A stretch of DNA of 61,762 nucleotides from Polysphondylium violaceum (lineage: Eukaryota > Evosea > Eumycetozoa > Dictyosteliales > Dictyosteliaceae): contig AJWJ01000077.1 of NCBI GenBank assembly GCA_000277445.1, forward strand, positions 1 to 61,762. The letters are read 5' to 3'. The position numbers were made by a program, and so were the translations under genes. Numbering within the stretch: the first letter of the stretch is position 1; every line of letters begins with the position of its first letter. The notes beneath the pieces were generated by a model. The model was given only the letters and a program-made list of their open reading frames with translations. It made no database searches and had not been told where the DNA came from. Below are positions 1-9,373 of this stretch, piece after piece.

Positions 1-187
1 TTTTTTTTTTTTTTTTGAAATTTCTTGATTTTTTGGTATTGACGTAATATGAATGTTGTTTATATTATAATATCTTTTTTTTTTTTTTGGGGGTTTTTTT
101 GTTGTTTATTTACTATTATACAAAAATACTCTTGATCTCTCCTATCTCCCACCGGTGTGCGCGTTTGAGATGTATGTGCTTTTAAAA
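1..187. other. window edge, AT-rich, no gene
   Basis: T-rich sequence beginning with a 16-nt T run. It is probably the 3' flank of the minus-strand gene that ends at 188. A small CG-containing patch (accggtgtgcgcg) lies near 150. Nothing else is recognised. Confidence 0.6.
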
Positions 188-1006
188 TTATTTCTTTTTC
201 GACAGAGTGGTTGTTGGTTTAGATGCTGTTTTTCTTAGTTTCTTTTTACCATTATTGGGTGACACGATTTTATCTGGATTTGGTGGTGTGATAATGGGTA
301 ATGAATCTCTAGTGCCATTGTCGCTACTACTACTATTATTATTATTATTATTATTGCTACGATTATTATTATCTTGACTATTGTTTATTTGATCTTGATT
401 TTGGTTTTCTTCAAATCCATTAACATCATCGTCTTCCTCATCATTTGTATCAATACTCCTAAATGTTTGAAAATGCCACAAGAAGGACATGAGAATGATA
501 TTAGTATGACTGACATCTCTGAAATGATAGCTATCATATATAGATATATACCTTTTATTCTTTTTATTAAGTGGATTACTTTTATGGAGATTTCTAATCA
601 ATATATTTATTTCTTCATTTTTTACAAACTCATTATCTATCGTCAGTAGTGTTAGTATAATATAGTCAAAGAATGTAATCATTTGTATGAATAAATATTT
701 ACTTGGTGGATTTGTATTATGAGATGGTATATATTTAGGAATTATATGATCACTAATCTAAAAATAAAAGCGTTAATATACCTACTGCTACTAGTACTCC
801 TATTATTAGCCTAAATTATATATCTTGTGATGCATATTTACTGGTTTTTTAATATATTTTGTAAAAGTTCCTTCTGAAGGTAAAGAAGATAAAACTGAGC
901 TACTACTACCACCACTATTACTACTATTACTATCTATATTCATTGAGCTATCTTCCTCATCTTTGTTGTTGTCTTGACCTGATGTATTTCTTTTTTTATT
1001 TGTCAT
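188..1006 (-). CDS. orphan protein, Ser/Asn-rich, 222-244 aa
   Basis: I do not recognise this gene. Exon 1 (842-1006) starts at ATG 1006 and encodes an acidic Ser-rich stretch. It splices (intron 758-841, GTAAAT...TTTTTAG) into an ORF ending at 188 with a Lys-rich tail. Without further splicing the protein is 244 aa. However, 637-702 is a 66-nt in-frame segment with GTAAAT donor, a perfect TACTAAC branch site and an AG acceptor, so it is very probably a second intron, giving 222 aa. A possible third 33-nt in-frame intron near 520-552 is too short to trust. The middle holds a modest folded region (KPISDHIIPKYIPSHNTNPP...). The C-terminal third is acidic, then Asn/Ser runs, then basic. It shares a divergent promoter with the RPC4 gene. 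Confidence 0.6.
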
Positions 1007-1062
1007 TTTCAAACTTTAATCATTCCTAAACAATCGATTTCAATTCATTTTTTGTGAATTTT

Positions 1063-1102
<40 letters not shown>

Positions 1103-1205
1103 TCTATTTTCTTACATTTTCATTTCGCATTTACCGATTCTGCGATATTGAAAGGATACCGTGGATTGATTATATAGATATAATAATAGCAATAATAATA
1201 TTATA
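1007..1205. promoter_or_regulatory. divergent promoter between orphan gene and RPC4
   Basis: 199 nt separate two start codons pointing away from each other. The segment contains a 38-nt T tract (1064-1101) and AT-rich TATA-like sequence just before the RPC4 start. Such oligo-T tracts near start sites are typical of dictyostelid promoters. Shared regulation is inferred from spacing only. Confidence 0.55.
1064..1101. repeat. 38-nt poly-T tract
   Basis: Uninterrupted run of T seen directly. It lies in the shared upstream region of two divergent genes and may act as a nucleosome-excluding tract. Its exact length may vary between sequence reads. Confidence 0.85.
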
Positions 1206-2630
1206 ATGAGTGCACCACCTCCTAATCCAAATGCAAAACCAGTTGCAAAACCACCAGTTGCTAGATTAAAATCTATGAGATCTCCTGGTGATGCTCTCAG
1301 TGGTTTAGGTTCGAGTAGTAGTGGTGGTCCTTCACCAAATATTGGAGGTCCTAAAATAAAAAAAGAGTTTACACCAAATATTCCTCAAAGAAGAAAGAAA
1401 GAGTATGATTAGAGTATTTTATTTCATCTATCGATTGCTCATTATCATCAACAATCAGTAGTCAATCATTTACTTACCAATTCATTACAGGGAAAATAAA
1501 ATAGATTCACTCTTACATGGTCCTATAAATGATTTAATTAAAGACTCAATGATTGCACCCATTGGTGGTGTCAACGATAAACCTAAACCCAGTCAAGCAA
1601 AATCTTTTAGACCAAACGTTAACCCCAGAGCCAAAAAGTTTAACCCACCAACACTTGGTGGTCAAGGATCGACACCGTTGATCGATACGAGAACAGATAA
1701 TAGTTCATGTAAGTGTATCATACATACATACATCCTTGCTCTTACCAAGACACAGTCAATACATATATAGATATTAACAATACTATTATCCAACAACAAC
1801 AACAATCAGATGAATCAAGTAAAAGAGACGATAAAAAGAACTCAGAGTTTTTAAATCAATTATTTCAAGATTTGGAAATTGATCCAATGCAACCATTTCA
1901 TCCCACTAAATTGCCATTGATTGATCCAAGAAAGATTGAAAAAGAATATTCGTTACAAGACGCCAAAATAGATTTAGAGAGAAGAAAGAGAGAGCTCGAG
2001 GAAAAGATTTCAAACGGTGAGTTGTCAGATGCACACAACTATGATCTTTTCCAAGAGACATCGACAAACAGTAACAACAACAAAGACGTTCACAACACCA
2101 GACCATTCTACCATGAAGATGTATTTTTAAACAACGATAAATTATTTTTCATCCAATTACCCAATTCCTTGCCAACCATAAAAACAAAGCCAACCAACGT
2201 ACCTTTTCCACCACCCGGTATGGTTATACCTGGCATGCCTCTCCCACCGGGCATGGCCAAACCACCAGGCGGTGTCCCAGCAGCCCCAGCAGCTGCTGCT
2301 GGTGCAACACCATCAAATCCAGTTGATCCAGAATCAGCTCCAAAACCAATACTCGATGACAACTCTTTTGTGCCAATGATTTATCCAGGCGATTTTCCAG
2401 GAACATTAAAAGGACTTCCAGAGGGAAGATTGGGGACTCTTAAAATATATAAATCTGGTAAAACTATTCTACAAATTGGCTCGGTAGACTACAATGTCTC
2501 TGCCTCTGATAAACCAAAGTTTTTAGAAGAATTAAATTGTTTCTCAAAAGATGGTCCAACATGTTATACCCTTGGCTCGCCTTCTCAGCATTTAGTTGCA
2601 GCTCCAAATATTAATACATTTAAAAATTAA
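1206..2630 (+). CDS. RNA polymerase III subunit RPC4 (C53/POLR3D)
   Basis: Three exons: 1206-1402, 1491-1708, 1771-2630 (introns GTATGA...CAG and GTAAGT...TAG), spliced length 424 aa. The C-terminal quarter carries the RPC4 signature: FVPMIYPGDFPG, then GRLGTLKIYKSGKT and a short beta-rich region. The N-terminus is basic and Pro/Gly-rich, with KxKxEF-like motifs typical of this family. RPC4 with RPC5 forms the TFIIF-like subcomplex of Pol III that acts in start-site opening, termination and reinitiation on tRNA and 5S genes in the nucleus. A Pro/Ala/Gly-rich insert (about residues 275-310) precedes the conserved C-terminal domain. Family assignment is from conserved motifs; exon joins are in frame. 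Confidence 0.9.
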
Positions 2631-2825
2631 TAATTTTATAAATCTAATGACTATTATTTATTAAATGATAAGATATATAGATATCTATATATAAATCTTA
2701 GAATAGATTTGTTGTTATTTTTTTTATAAAATACTATGTACAAAGTGTTTTTTTTTATTTACAAGAATATTTACACAACAAAAATTAATTAATTAATTAA
2801 TTCAAATAAATAAATAAATAATTGT
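2631..2825. other. short convergent 3' intergenic
   Basis: AT-rich 195-nt gap between the convergent 3' ends of RPC4 and the FNIP gene, with TTAATTAATTAA and AAATAAATAAATAA tracts. It presumably holds both polyadenylation regions. Confidence 0.5.
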
Positions 2826-5015
2826 TTAGGATAGGAAAACGGAGGTAGGATAGGTTGGAGTTGGAGGAATGGATAATGATTGAGTCGATTGGGGAATCCA
2901 TCTTTTTTTAATATGTTTTTCACCACTGGAATACTTTTTACCGAGTTTTAGTGATAATAAAGACTTTGGAATTGTATTACTTCTACAAATACTAGCGTTT
3001 CCAAGAGAGAGTTTGATGACAGATTGAGGAATTGAACCTTTTTCGATTCTCTTTGAAAAGTATTCATTCAAGTGTAGGTAATTCAAAGATGAAGGTAAAA
3101 GTCCTTTGGATATAGTTTGATTAAAGCCTTCACAAAGCTTCAAGTATTCAACAGACTCGGGAATGGTGCCTTTGAGTATTTTTGAACCAAAACAATCGAT
3201 AACTAAATGTTTGACAGAGTCAGGAATGATGCCTTTCATTGGTGAATCGCCATACCAAACGATATTGGTAACACTGTTGGGAATAAAGGGTTCGCCAATG
3301 GATTTGTTATAACACTTGATGGCCAAATGGGTTACCGATGAAGGAATGATCCCTCTTTCCCATGGATTTTTTGGAATTTGTCCCAAACACAAGTTTGTGA
3401 CAGATTCTGGAATGCTATTCTTGGAGATCAAGCATTTGCCCATTGAACCTACACAGGGATCGCCAATTGAAAGAAAACGAACAGAGTTGGGGATCATACC
3501 GGTGTAGATGGGTTGTTCGAAACAACAGCCAAGCTTTAAACTAGTGATAGAATTAGGCAATGATCCTTTTTCTATGGGTTGATTAAAACAAAATCCAAAC
3601 TCTACTTCTCTAACGCCTTGAGGAATGGTACCCACTTTAATAGCTCTATTAAAACAGAATCCAAACTTTATCGATTTCAAGTGCTTTGGTAAAATGTGGG
3701 TGTCCATTGGTTGATTGAAATGGAATCCCAACTCCAAGTTTCTGACTGATCGAGGAACGCTTCCAATTAAGAGAGCTCTATTAAAACAGGCGCCCAACGT
3801 TAGATGAATGACTGAATTGGGTACTGACCCTACTGAAAGAACTTGATTGTATTTGTAACTCATAACCAACTTGGTGATAGAGTTTGGCAAGACACCTTTG
3901 GCTATGTATTTATTAAACTCTATGCCCAATGATAGATATTTAACAGATGGAGGGATATCACCTTTTTGAAGAGTTTGGTTAAAATCTCTACCCAATATCA
4001 AGACCTTGACCGATTGTGGGATGCATCCTGTCAATGGTTGATTAAAACATGAGCCCAAAGTTAAATGAGTGACAGAGGATGGTATGGAGCCTGGGAGCAA
4101 AGCTTTGTTAAAACAATCTCCCAAGACAAGGGTTTCGACAGAGGAGGGAATGGTACCTGGCTCCAAAGATTTATTGAAAAAGAATCCAAATGATAGGTTT
4201 GTAATGGATTTTGGCAAAATACCTGGAGCCAGCTGTTGATTGAAATTTTGACCCATAATCAAAGTGTTTACAGAGTTTGGAATTAAATTTTCAACTAAAT
4301 CTTGAATAAAGTAACAGCCAAACTTGAGATTTGTGACTGACGAAGGAATGGAACCAACCTCCAGTACAGGATTCAATGGATTGTTTGAAGTGCTTGTGGT
4401 TGAGATGGTTAGATGACTGACTGAATCTGGAATTGCCCCAGAGGGAAGTAAAACTTGAGTCGAATATCCATATTTACATAATATGGAGAGATGTGAAATT
4501 GAATTTGGAAGGATGCCAGCTTGGAGTGGTCTATCTATACAAGACTCGATTGAGAGTTTCTTTATAGTGTTTGGAAATATACAATCATTCAATGAACATC
4601 TAAATTCACTGCAAATTGTGAGTTTTGAAACACATGGTGGTATATAGGAAATAGTTCTATTGTTTTTCAATATCAAATGTACATTTTCAAAGAGTGTTGG
4701 AATTGATTTCTTTTTTAATGGCTTGTTTTTGGAGTAGATGATACTGATACAATTGTTGTCGGAATTCAAATAACCAAATATCTTTCTATTTAAATATTTA
4801 TTTCTCCAAACCATAAAGAATAATTTATCATTATCGCCTTGTTTACAGTTGCTTCTACTATTATATTTTGAACTATTTATACAATTTTGAAGGTCAAACG
4901 AAGAGGATGATGGCTTTGTTTGAAATGTAAATCTTTGAATTTGTAGAGAATCATCGACAACACCACCCTTATGACTTCCACTATCCTTTCTAGTAATTTC
5001 AAATAATTTATTCAT
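2826..5015 (-). CDS. FNIP-repeat protein, 729 aa
   Basis: Single-exon gene, ATG at 5015. After about 75 low-conservation residues there is a short F-box-like helix region (FFMVWRNKYLNRKIFGYLN). About 26 tandem FNIP repeats of about 22 residues follow, with the pattern (I/L)P.SV..L.LG..FNQ.L..G. They span roughly residues 130-700. FNIP repeats are a dictyostelid-expanded, LRR-like solenoid, and many family members combine a short N-terminal F-box-like helix with the repeat array. This suggests a substrate-binding adaptor or scaffold, which is inference. A few repeats are irregular: the ones holding STTSTSNNPLNP and GDPCVGSMGKCL carry inserts. The tail after the last repeat is basic, then Pro/Ser/Thr-rich. 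Confidence 0.9.
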   Translation of the reverse strand: MNKLFEITRKDSGSHKGGVVDDSLQIQRFTFQTKPSSSSFDLQNCINSSKYNSRSNCKQGDNDKLFFMVWRNKYLNRKIFGYLNSDNNCISIIYSKNKPLKKKSIPTLFENVHLILKNNRTISYIPPCVSKLTICSEFRCSLNDCIFPNTIKKLSIESCIDRPLQAGILPNSISHLSILCKYGYSTQVLLPSGAIPDSVSHLTISTTSTSNNPLNPVLEVGSIPSSVTNLKFGCYFIQDLVENLIPNSVNTLIMGQNFNQQLAPGILPKSITNLSFGFFFNKSLEPGTIPSSVETLVLGDCFNKALLPGSIPSSVTHLTLGSCFNQPLTGCIPQSVKVLILGRDFNQTLQKGDIPPSVKYLSLGIEFNKYIAKGVLPNSITKLVMSYKYNQVLSVGSVPNSVIHLTLGACFNRALLIGSVPRSVRNLELGFHFNQPMDTHILPKHLKSIKFGFCFNRAIKVGTIPQGVREVEFGFCFNQPIEKGSLPNSITSLKLGCCFEQPIYTGMIPNSVRFLSIGDPCVGSMGKCLISKNSIPESVTNLCLGQIPKNPWERGIIPSSVTHLAIKCYNKSIGEPFIPNSVTNIVWYGDSPMKGIIPDSVKHLVIDCFGSKILKGTIPESVEYLKLCEGFNQTISKGLLPSSLNYLHLNEYFSKRIEKGSIPQSVIKLSLGNASICRSNTIPKSLLSLKLGKKYSSGEKHIKKRWIPQSTQSLSIPPTPTYPTSVFLS
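2900..4640 (-). repeat. tandem FNIP coding repeat, about 26 units of about 66 nt
   Basis: At DNA level the repeats are diverged and recognisable mainly in translation by recurrent (I/L)PxSVxxLxLG and FNQ/FNK/FNR motifs. Divergence between units points to an old array rather than a recent amplification. Confidence 0.8.
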
Positions 5016-6905
5016 CTTTTTTTCTTTTTCTATGTGTATCTATGTATTTTTGACCTGTATTTGATGTAAAATTTTCCTATTTTAGGCAATGAATATAAAA
5101 GGCAATTGATTGACTATTAAATGTCAAGAGTGCTGTCGGCAGGATGGATGTGAAGTAAAAATATTACTAAAAGGGTATTATATTAAAATCTAATTAAAGA
5201 TTAATATAGGTGATGATGTATGATGATGATGATGATATTATGAAAAAAAAGATAAAAGATTAGTGTTTATACCACAGAAAAAAATTATAGAGGAAATGTG
5301 ATATGTGTGAATGAATGGTAATGGTGAGTGATGTTGTTTAATGATGTTTTATGATTGTAAAGTAAAAAAAAAATAGTTTCTCTTTTGATTTTTAAAAATG
5401 GTTAATTCACAAAAGGGTTGTTGTGACAAAAATACCAACATAAAAGTAGTATAATAAAGTTTTTTTGTATATTAGGGACCTTCGATTCAAAAATAGTTGA
5501 ATTTATGAAATTAAAAATGGGTTGCTGCAACAAACAAAACCAACAACAACAAAAAACCTATCTTTTCCTTCTTCAGAGTGTGGTGGGTGGGGTGTGTGAG
5601 GTTTTAAAAAAAAAAAAAAAAGAATGCTGTTGCTCCCTTTATCTCTGTCACCCGTTCCTAAATTTAACTTTTATTTTTTAATTTTTCAAACACACCAAAC
5701 ACACAATGTAAAAGGGGAAAGAGGGCGTGTGGTAGTGGGTGTGGTAGTTGATATTGTCAAACTTTTCATTTGGTAATCAAGTAGTATCACACATACCATT
5801 GAATTTGTGTTAATTTTTAAAAATGAATTATCTATAAATAAAAATGTATAAATGTGTGTGGTGGGATATTTATTGTGATTGGATGACAGTTTGATATTTT
5901 TGGAATTAGTTATTTCTCTTTATAATTGAAATTTATGAAAAATGAATGGATTTTTTTACATTTTTTTTTCTTCTTTTATATTTGAGTTGTTGAAATTTAA
6001 TTTAAATTGAATTTTTTAAATTTTTGATTGATTATTGAGAGGTGTTTGGGGGGCGATATTTTTTTTTTTTTTGTTTCAATTGCAAACCCCATTGGCAAAA
6101 TTTGGATCCCAGCCAATGAGATTTTTTCCTTTTTTTTTTTTTTTGTATTTTTTGATTTTTTTTGATTTTTTTTTGATTTTTTTTTATTGCATTTTATCCT
6201 TTTGGTGTACCCCAAATGCAATAGATCAAACCTTTTTAATAATAAAATCAATATATTTGTGGTGGAAAATCCATTGCAAGTAAATATTCATCCAAATTTT
6301 GTGTGTTTTGTGTGTTTTGTGTGTGGTGTGTTTATTTATTTACACAGGAGATGTGAATATGACAATGATAATGTAGATCATACAGGTCAATGAGATTATT
6401 ATAGTCTACAAACCAGTAGATTAGTTACAGTTAACACACACAACTTTATACATACATGTGGTGAGCATTTTAACCATCTCTATCTAGTTTGAATAAAATA
6501 ATCTAATCTACTTTATTCCATTGTGAGATCAAGTTGTTGAGAACATATTATAATTATAAAATTAATATACAGAACTTAATATTATTGATGAATAATAATC
6601 TGATCAAAATTTCTTGGAGTTGGTTTAAAGTAAATAAAATTTAAAAAACTATCACCCAGTGGACTAAATCAAGAAAGAGAGTTAATTCTCATTTTTGAGC
6701 GAAAATTGAGAGTGAGAGAAAAGTTGTCGAAGTTCTAAGAAAAAAAAAAAAAATTTTGTTGATTTTTTTAAAAATTTCAGTCTCTGTCTCTTTATAATAT
6801 CATATTATATTGTCACTGTAGTATCACACAGGTTATATACTCTTATTGTATTTGATAAACAGACACAATAAGGACTATATAAATCAACACAACAGCACAA
6901 CAGAT
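5016..6905. other. 1.9 kb divergent intergenic region
   Basis: No convincing gene. Low-complexity ORFs here (5997-6251 minus, 6035-6393 plus) are T-rich/A-rich shadows. It contains ATG/TGA-rich microsatellite (gatgatgatgatgatg near 5230), GT-rich stretches (gtggtgggtggggtgtgtgagg near 5580 and gtgtggtagtgggtgtggtag near 5730) and oligo-A/T tracts. It probably holds promoters of both the FNIP gene and NDUFS4. Confidence 0.6.
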
Positions 6906-7554
6906 ATGTTTAGATACGCAATTAGCAGATGCAATAGAGCATCTTTTTATACAACTGGTGTTAGAAGCTTTACTACCACCACTGCTAACAGTGAAGCTTC
7001 ATTATCATCAGCTACACCAATTGTAACCAAATCTGATCTTACCGTTGGTAATCATATCGTTATCGATGACCCACAACTTCAAAAAGTTAAATTCAATATA
7101 AATGGTGTACAATTCAAAGATGAAACCGTTAATATTTACAGACCATCAAGAAATGCTATGCAAACCAGTACTTTAGGCACTCATAGATGGATTATTGAAA
7201 TCCCATTCAATGCCAAATGGAATGATCGTTTGATGGGTTGGTGGGCTTCAAAAGATACCTTGAATCAATTAAATTTAACTTTTAAATCTGAAGCTGATGC
7301 TGTTGCTTATTGCAAGGAAATTGGTATGTATTTTATAGTATTGCATAGTGATTGTTTGTGTTTAGACTAAACTAGTCTTATTATCATCATTCATTATAAA
7401 CAACACTTTCTAATCATCTTTACAATAAATAGGTTTAAATTATAATATTGTTGAAGAAGATGTAGTTATAAGAAAGAAAAAGAAGTATGGTTATAGATTT
7501 AGATACAGAGGTGAATTAGAAGGTTCAAAAGAAAATGAAGATGAAATTAAATAA
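6906..7554 (+). CDS. NADH dehydrogenase (ubiquinone) Fe-S protein 4, NDUFS4
   Basis: Exons 6906-7323 and 7433-7554 (intron GTATGT...AATAG, phase 1), 179 aa. NDUFS4 is an accessory subunit of respiratory complex I that stabilises the junction of the N and Q modules on the matrix side. The core motif is present: VNIYRPSRNAMQTSTLGTH, then W.IEIPF...W.DRLMGWWAS.D.LNQL.LTFKSEADAVAYC, and after the intron a KKKKYGYRFRYRG end. The first about 35 residues are rich in Arg, Ser and Thr with few acidic residues (MFRYAISRCNRASF...), as expected for a mitochondrial presequence. I chose ATG 6906 because an upstream in-frame extension has no ATG. The acidic C-terminal tail after RYRG is lineage-specific. 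Confidence 0.93.
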
Positions 7555-7914
7555 ATAGTAATAGTATATAATATAGTTTGTTATAAATAGTAGTATAACA
7601 TTTAAAAAAAAGATTGATTATTTATTTAAAAGAGTAAAAATGAATAAAGAATAAAAAAAACATCTAATAACACATGTATTGATTCGACTGCTCTGAGCAT
7701 AATTATTATTTGTTTATTTGTTTTAATGATAAAAGCAGCTTTGAGTATCAACAAAAGGGCACTTTTTTGTCCATCTATCATACTAAAGTACACCAAAATC
7801 CATCAGGAGGTGAAAAAGAAAAAAAGAAAATAATAAAATACACAAAAAAAAAGAAATAAATTATTCCATACAAAAAAAAGTATATTTTATGGCTATATGC
7901 TTTTATATAATCAT
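7555..7914. other. convergent 3' intergenic
   Basis: 360 nt between the 3' ends of NDUFS4 and RPS27. AT-rich with several oligo-A tracts; no gene or structured element seen. Confidence 0.5.
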
Positions 7915-8814
7915 TTATTCTCCTTTTTGTCTTAATCTGCAACCTGGGGTGATACGGGCACGACCACCAGTTGGTTGGGCAATAACAGTGGAGCAAGAGC
8001 TGCATAAAACAACATTTTGTGACTATAATATTGATATTGATAAATATTAGAATACTGTCTACAACAAGAGTAGAAAATGAATCATCATGATTTCTAATTA
8101 AATACTTACGTGGGAGAAAACAGTAGTGATATTACGGCAGCCTGGACAGTTAATATCCATAAAGAAACTGTTTGGGGATTGAACAAGTCTCTTTAACTTG
8201 TGTTTTCTTTTTTCGGATTCGATGCTTGGGAAGAGTAAATCACCACGTTCTTTAGCCTAATATTATGAAAAACATTGAAAGTTAGTCTTTGTTTTTTGAT
8301 CACATTAATATTTTGATATTTTTTTTTTTTCGTCCGCCACATGCTATTTTTTTTTTTTTTTTTTTGCAAGCCGAAAAGTTGTTGTGTGATGAAAAAAAAA
8401 GAGAGAAAAGAGACCATTTAGACTTGACAAGCATGTTGAAAAGTATATATCCTATGAACCCATATTAAAATCAACATGTGATAATAAACTGAATTTGCCG
8501 ACTGAAATATCAAAAGTAGTTAATTATTATTACTATTACTCGTTTATGAAATTATTGTAAAATCTATCTGTTCCATTGTCGCGCTACACTATCACTGTTA
8601 TGGTCTACCACTGACAATTATCTATTACCAAAATAAATATTGTTTCTATTCTATTCTATTCTATCTAACATAACCATACATTATCTCTTTTCTCTCTTTT
8701 TTCCCACATTCATTTAATTCATTCATTTCATTCAAATTATATAATAGCATGTGTGACAAAAACAAAAAAACAATATAAAAAATATAATGATATAGTCTCT
8801 CTATACACTACCAT
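7915..8814 (-). CDS. 40S ribosomal protein S27 (eS27)
   Basis: Coding exons 8110-8256 and 7915-8022 are certain. They give [11 protein letters not shown], then a four-Cys zinc ribbon (CPGC and CSSC), and [20 protein letters not shown] at the end. eS27 binds zinc near the platform of the small ribosomal subunit. The reading frame enters exon 8110-8256 directly through an AG acceptor with no ATG, so the initiator must be in an upstream exon. The best candidate is ACAATG at 8814-8812 followed at once by the donor GTAGTG, leaving a 555-nt first intron and a protein of 85 aa, the family's usual size. A CTTTCCTTTCC tract just upstream resembles a pyrimidine-rich ribosomal-protein start site. The last intron is 8023-8109. 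Gene identity is very sure; exon 1 is inferred. Confidence 0.88.
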
Positions 8815-8825
8815 TGTTATCTGAT

Positions 8826-8840
8826 GAGGAAAGGAAAGAC
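8826..8840 (-). promoter_or_regulatory. polypyrimidine tract near RPS27 start
   Basis: On the minus strand GTCTTTCCTTTCCTC lies 12 nt before the proposed ATG. Pyrimidine-rich start regions (TOP-like) are typical of ribosomal protein genes. The role here is inferred. Confidence 0.35.
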
Positions 8841-8963
8841 TTTTTAAAAAAATCAAAAAAAAGTATTTGTCGAGGATGACCGCCACAGAAAAAAAAGCAC
8901 AGAGGAAAAAAATTAAAAAAAATAAAAATTTCAAAAAAAAACTGTGTGTCGACCTAATTTTTA

Positions 8964-8979
8964 TGTAAAAATTTTTACA
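8964..8979. promoter_or_regulatory. 16-nt perfect palindrome upstream of RPS27
   Basis: TGTAAAAATTTTTACA reads the same on both strands. It lies about 150 nt upstream of the proposed RPS27 start in a 559-nt gap (8815-9373) whose only promoter should be that of RPS27, since SRPRA ends there. It could be a dimeric factor site; nothing else supports that. Confidence 0.35.
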
Positions 8980-9373
8980 AACGATTTACATTCGTTTTTG
9001 GTAGGCATAGAAAATAATGTGTTTTTTGGATAAAAAAGATTGGACAAAACTGGTTTTACAAGTTTTAAAAGGTAATAAGAGTCATCTTTTTTTTAAAAAA
9101 CTATATATAGTTTCCATATTTATTTAAAGCTGATAACTTTGTGTTGTACAAGTATATATTTGGCAAGTGAAAAAAAAAAAAAAAAATAAAAAAGCAACTT
9201 CCATTGTTTGAAGATGAAACATTTATATATTAATTAATATCAAACAAACTGTAGAGTGTTGCTGGATTTGGTGAGTGGGGGGGTTATATGAGATTATATT
9301 TGGAAATGAGTGAGTGATGAGTCATAGAGGTAGATTTAGATATGTAATTATGACTACCCCACATTCCTGCCAT

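Noticed and set aside
518-555. Second in-frame 33-nt intron in the first gene
   Set aside because: GT...CAG borders exist, but the length is below what splicing usually tolerates and no branch site is evident.
5997-6393. Overlapping ORFs on both strands
   Set aside because: They are translations of poly-T/poly-A tracts (runs of Phe on one strand, Lys on the other).
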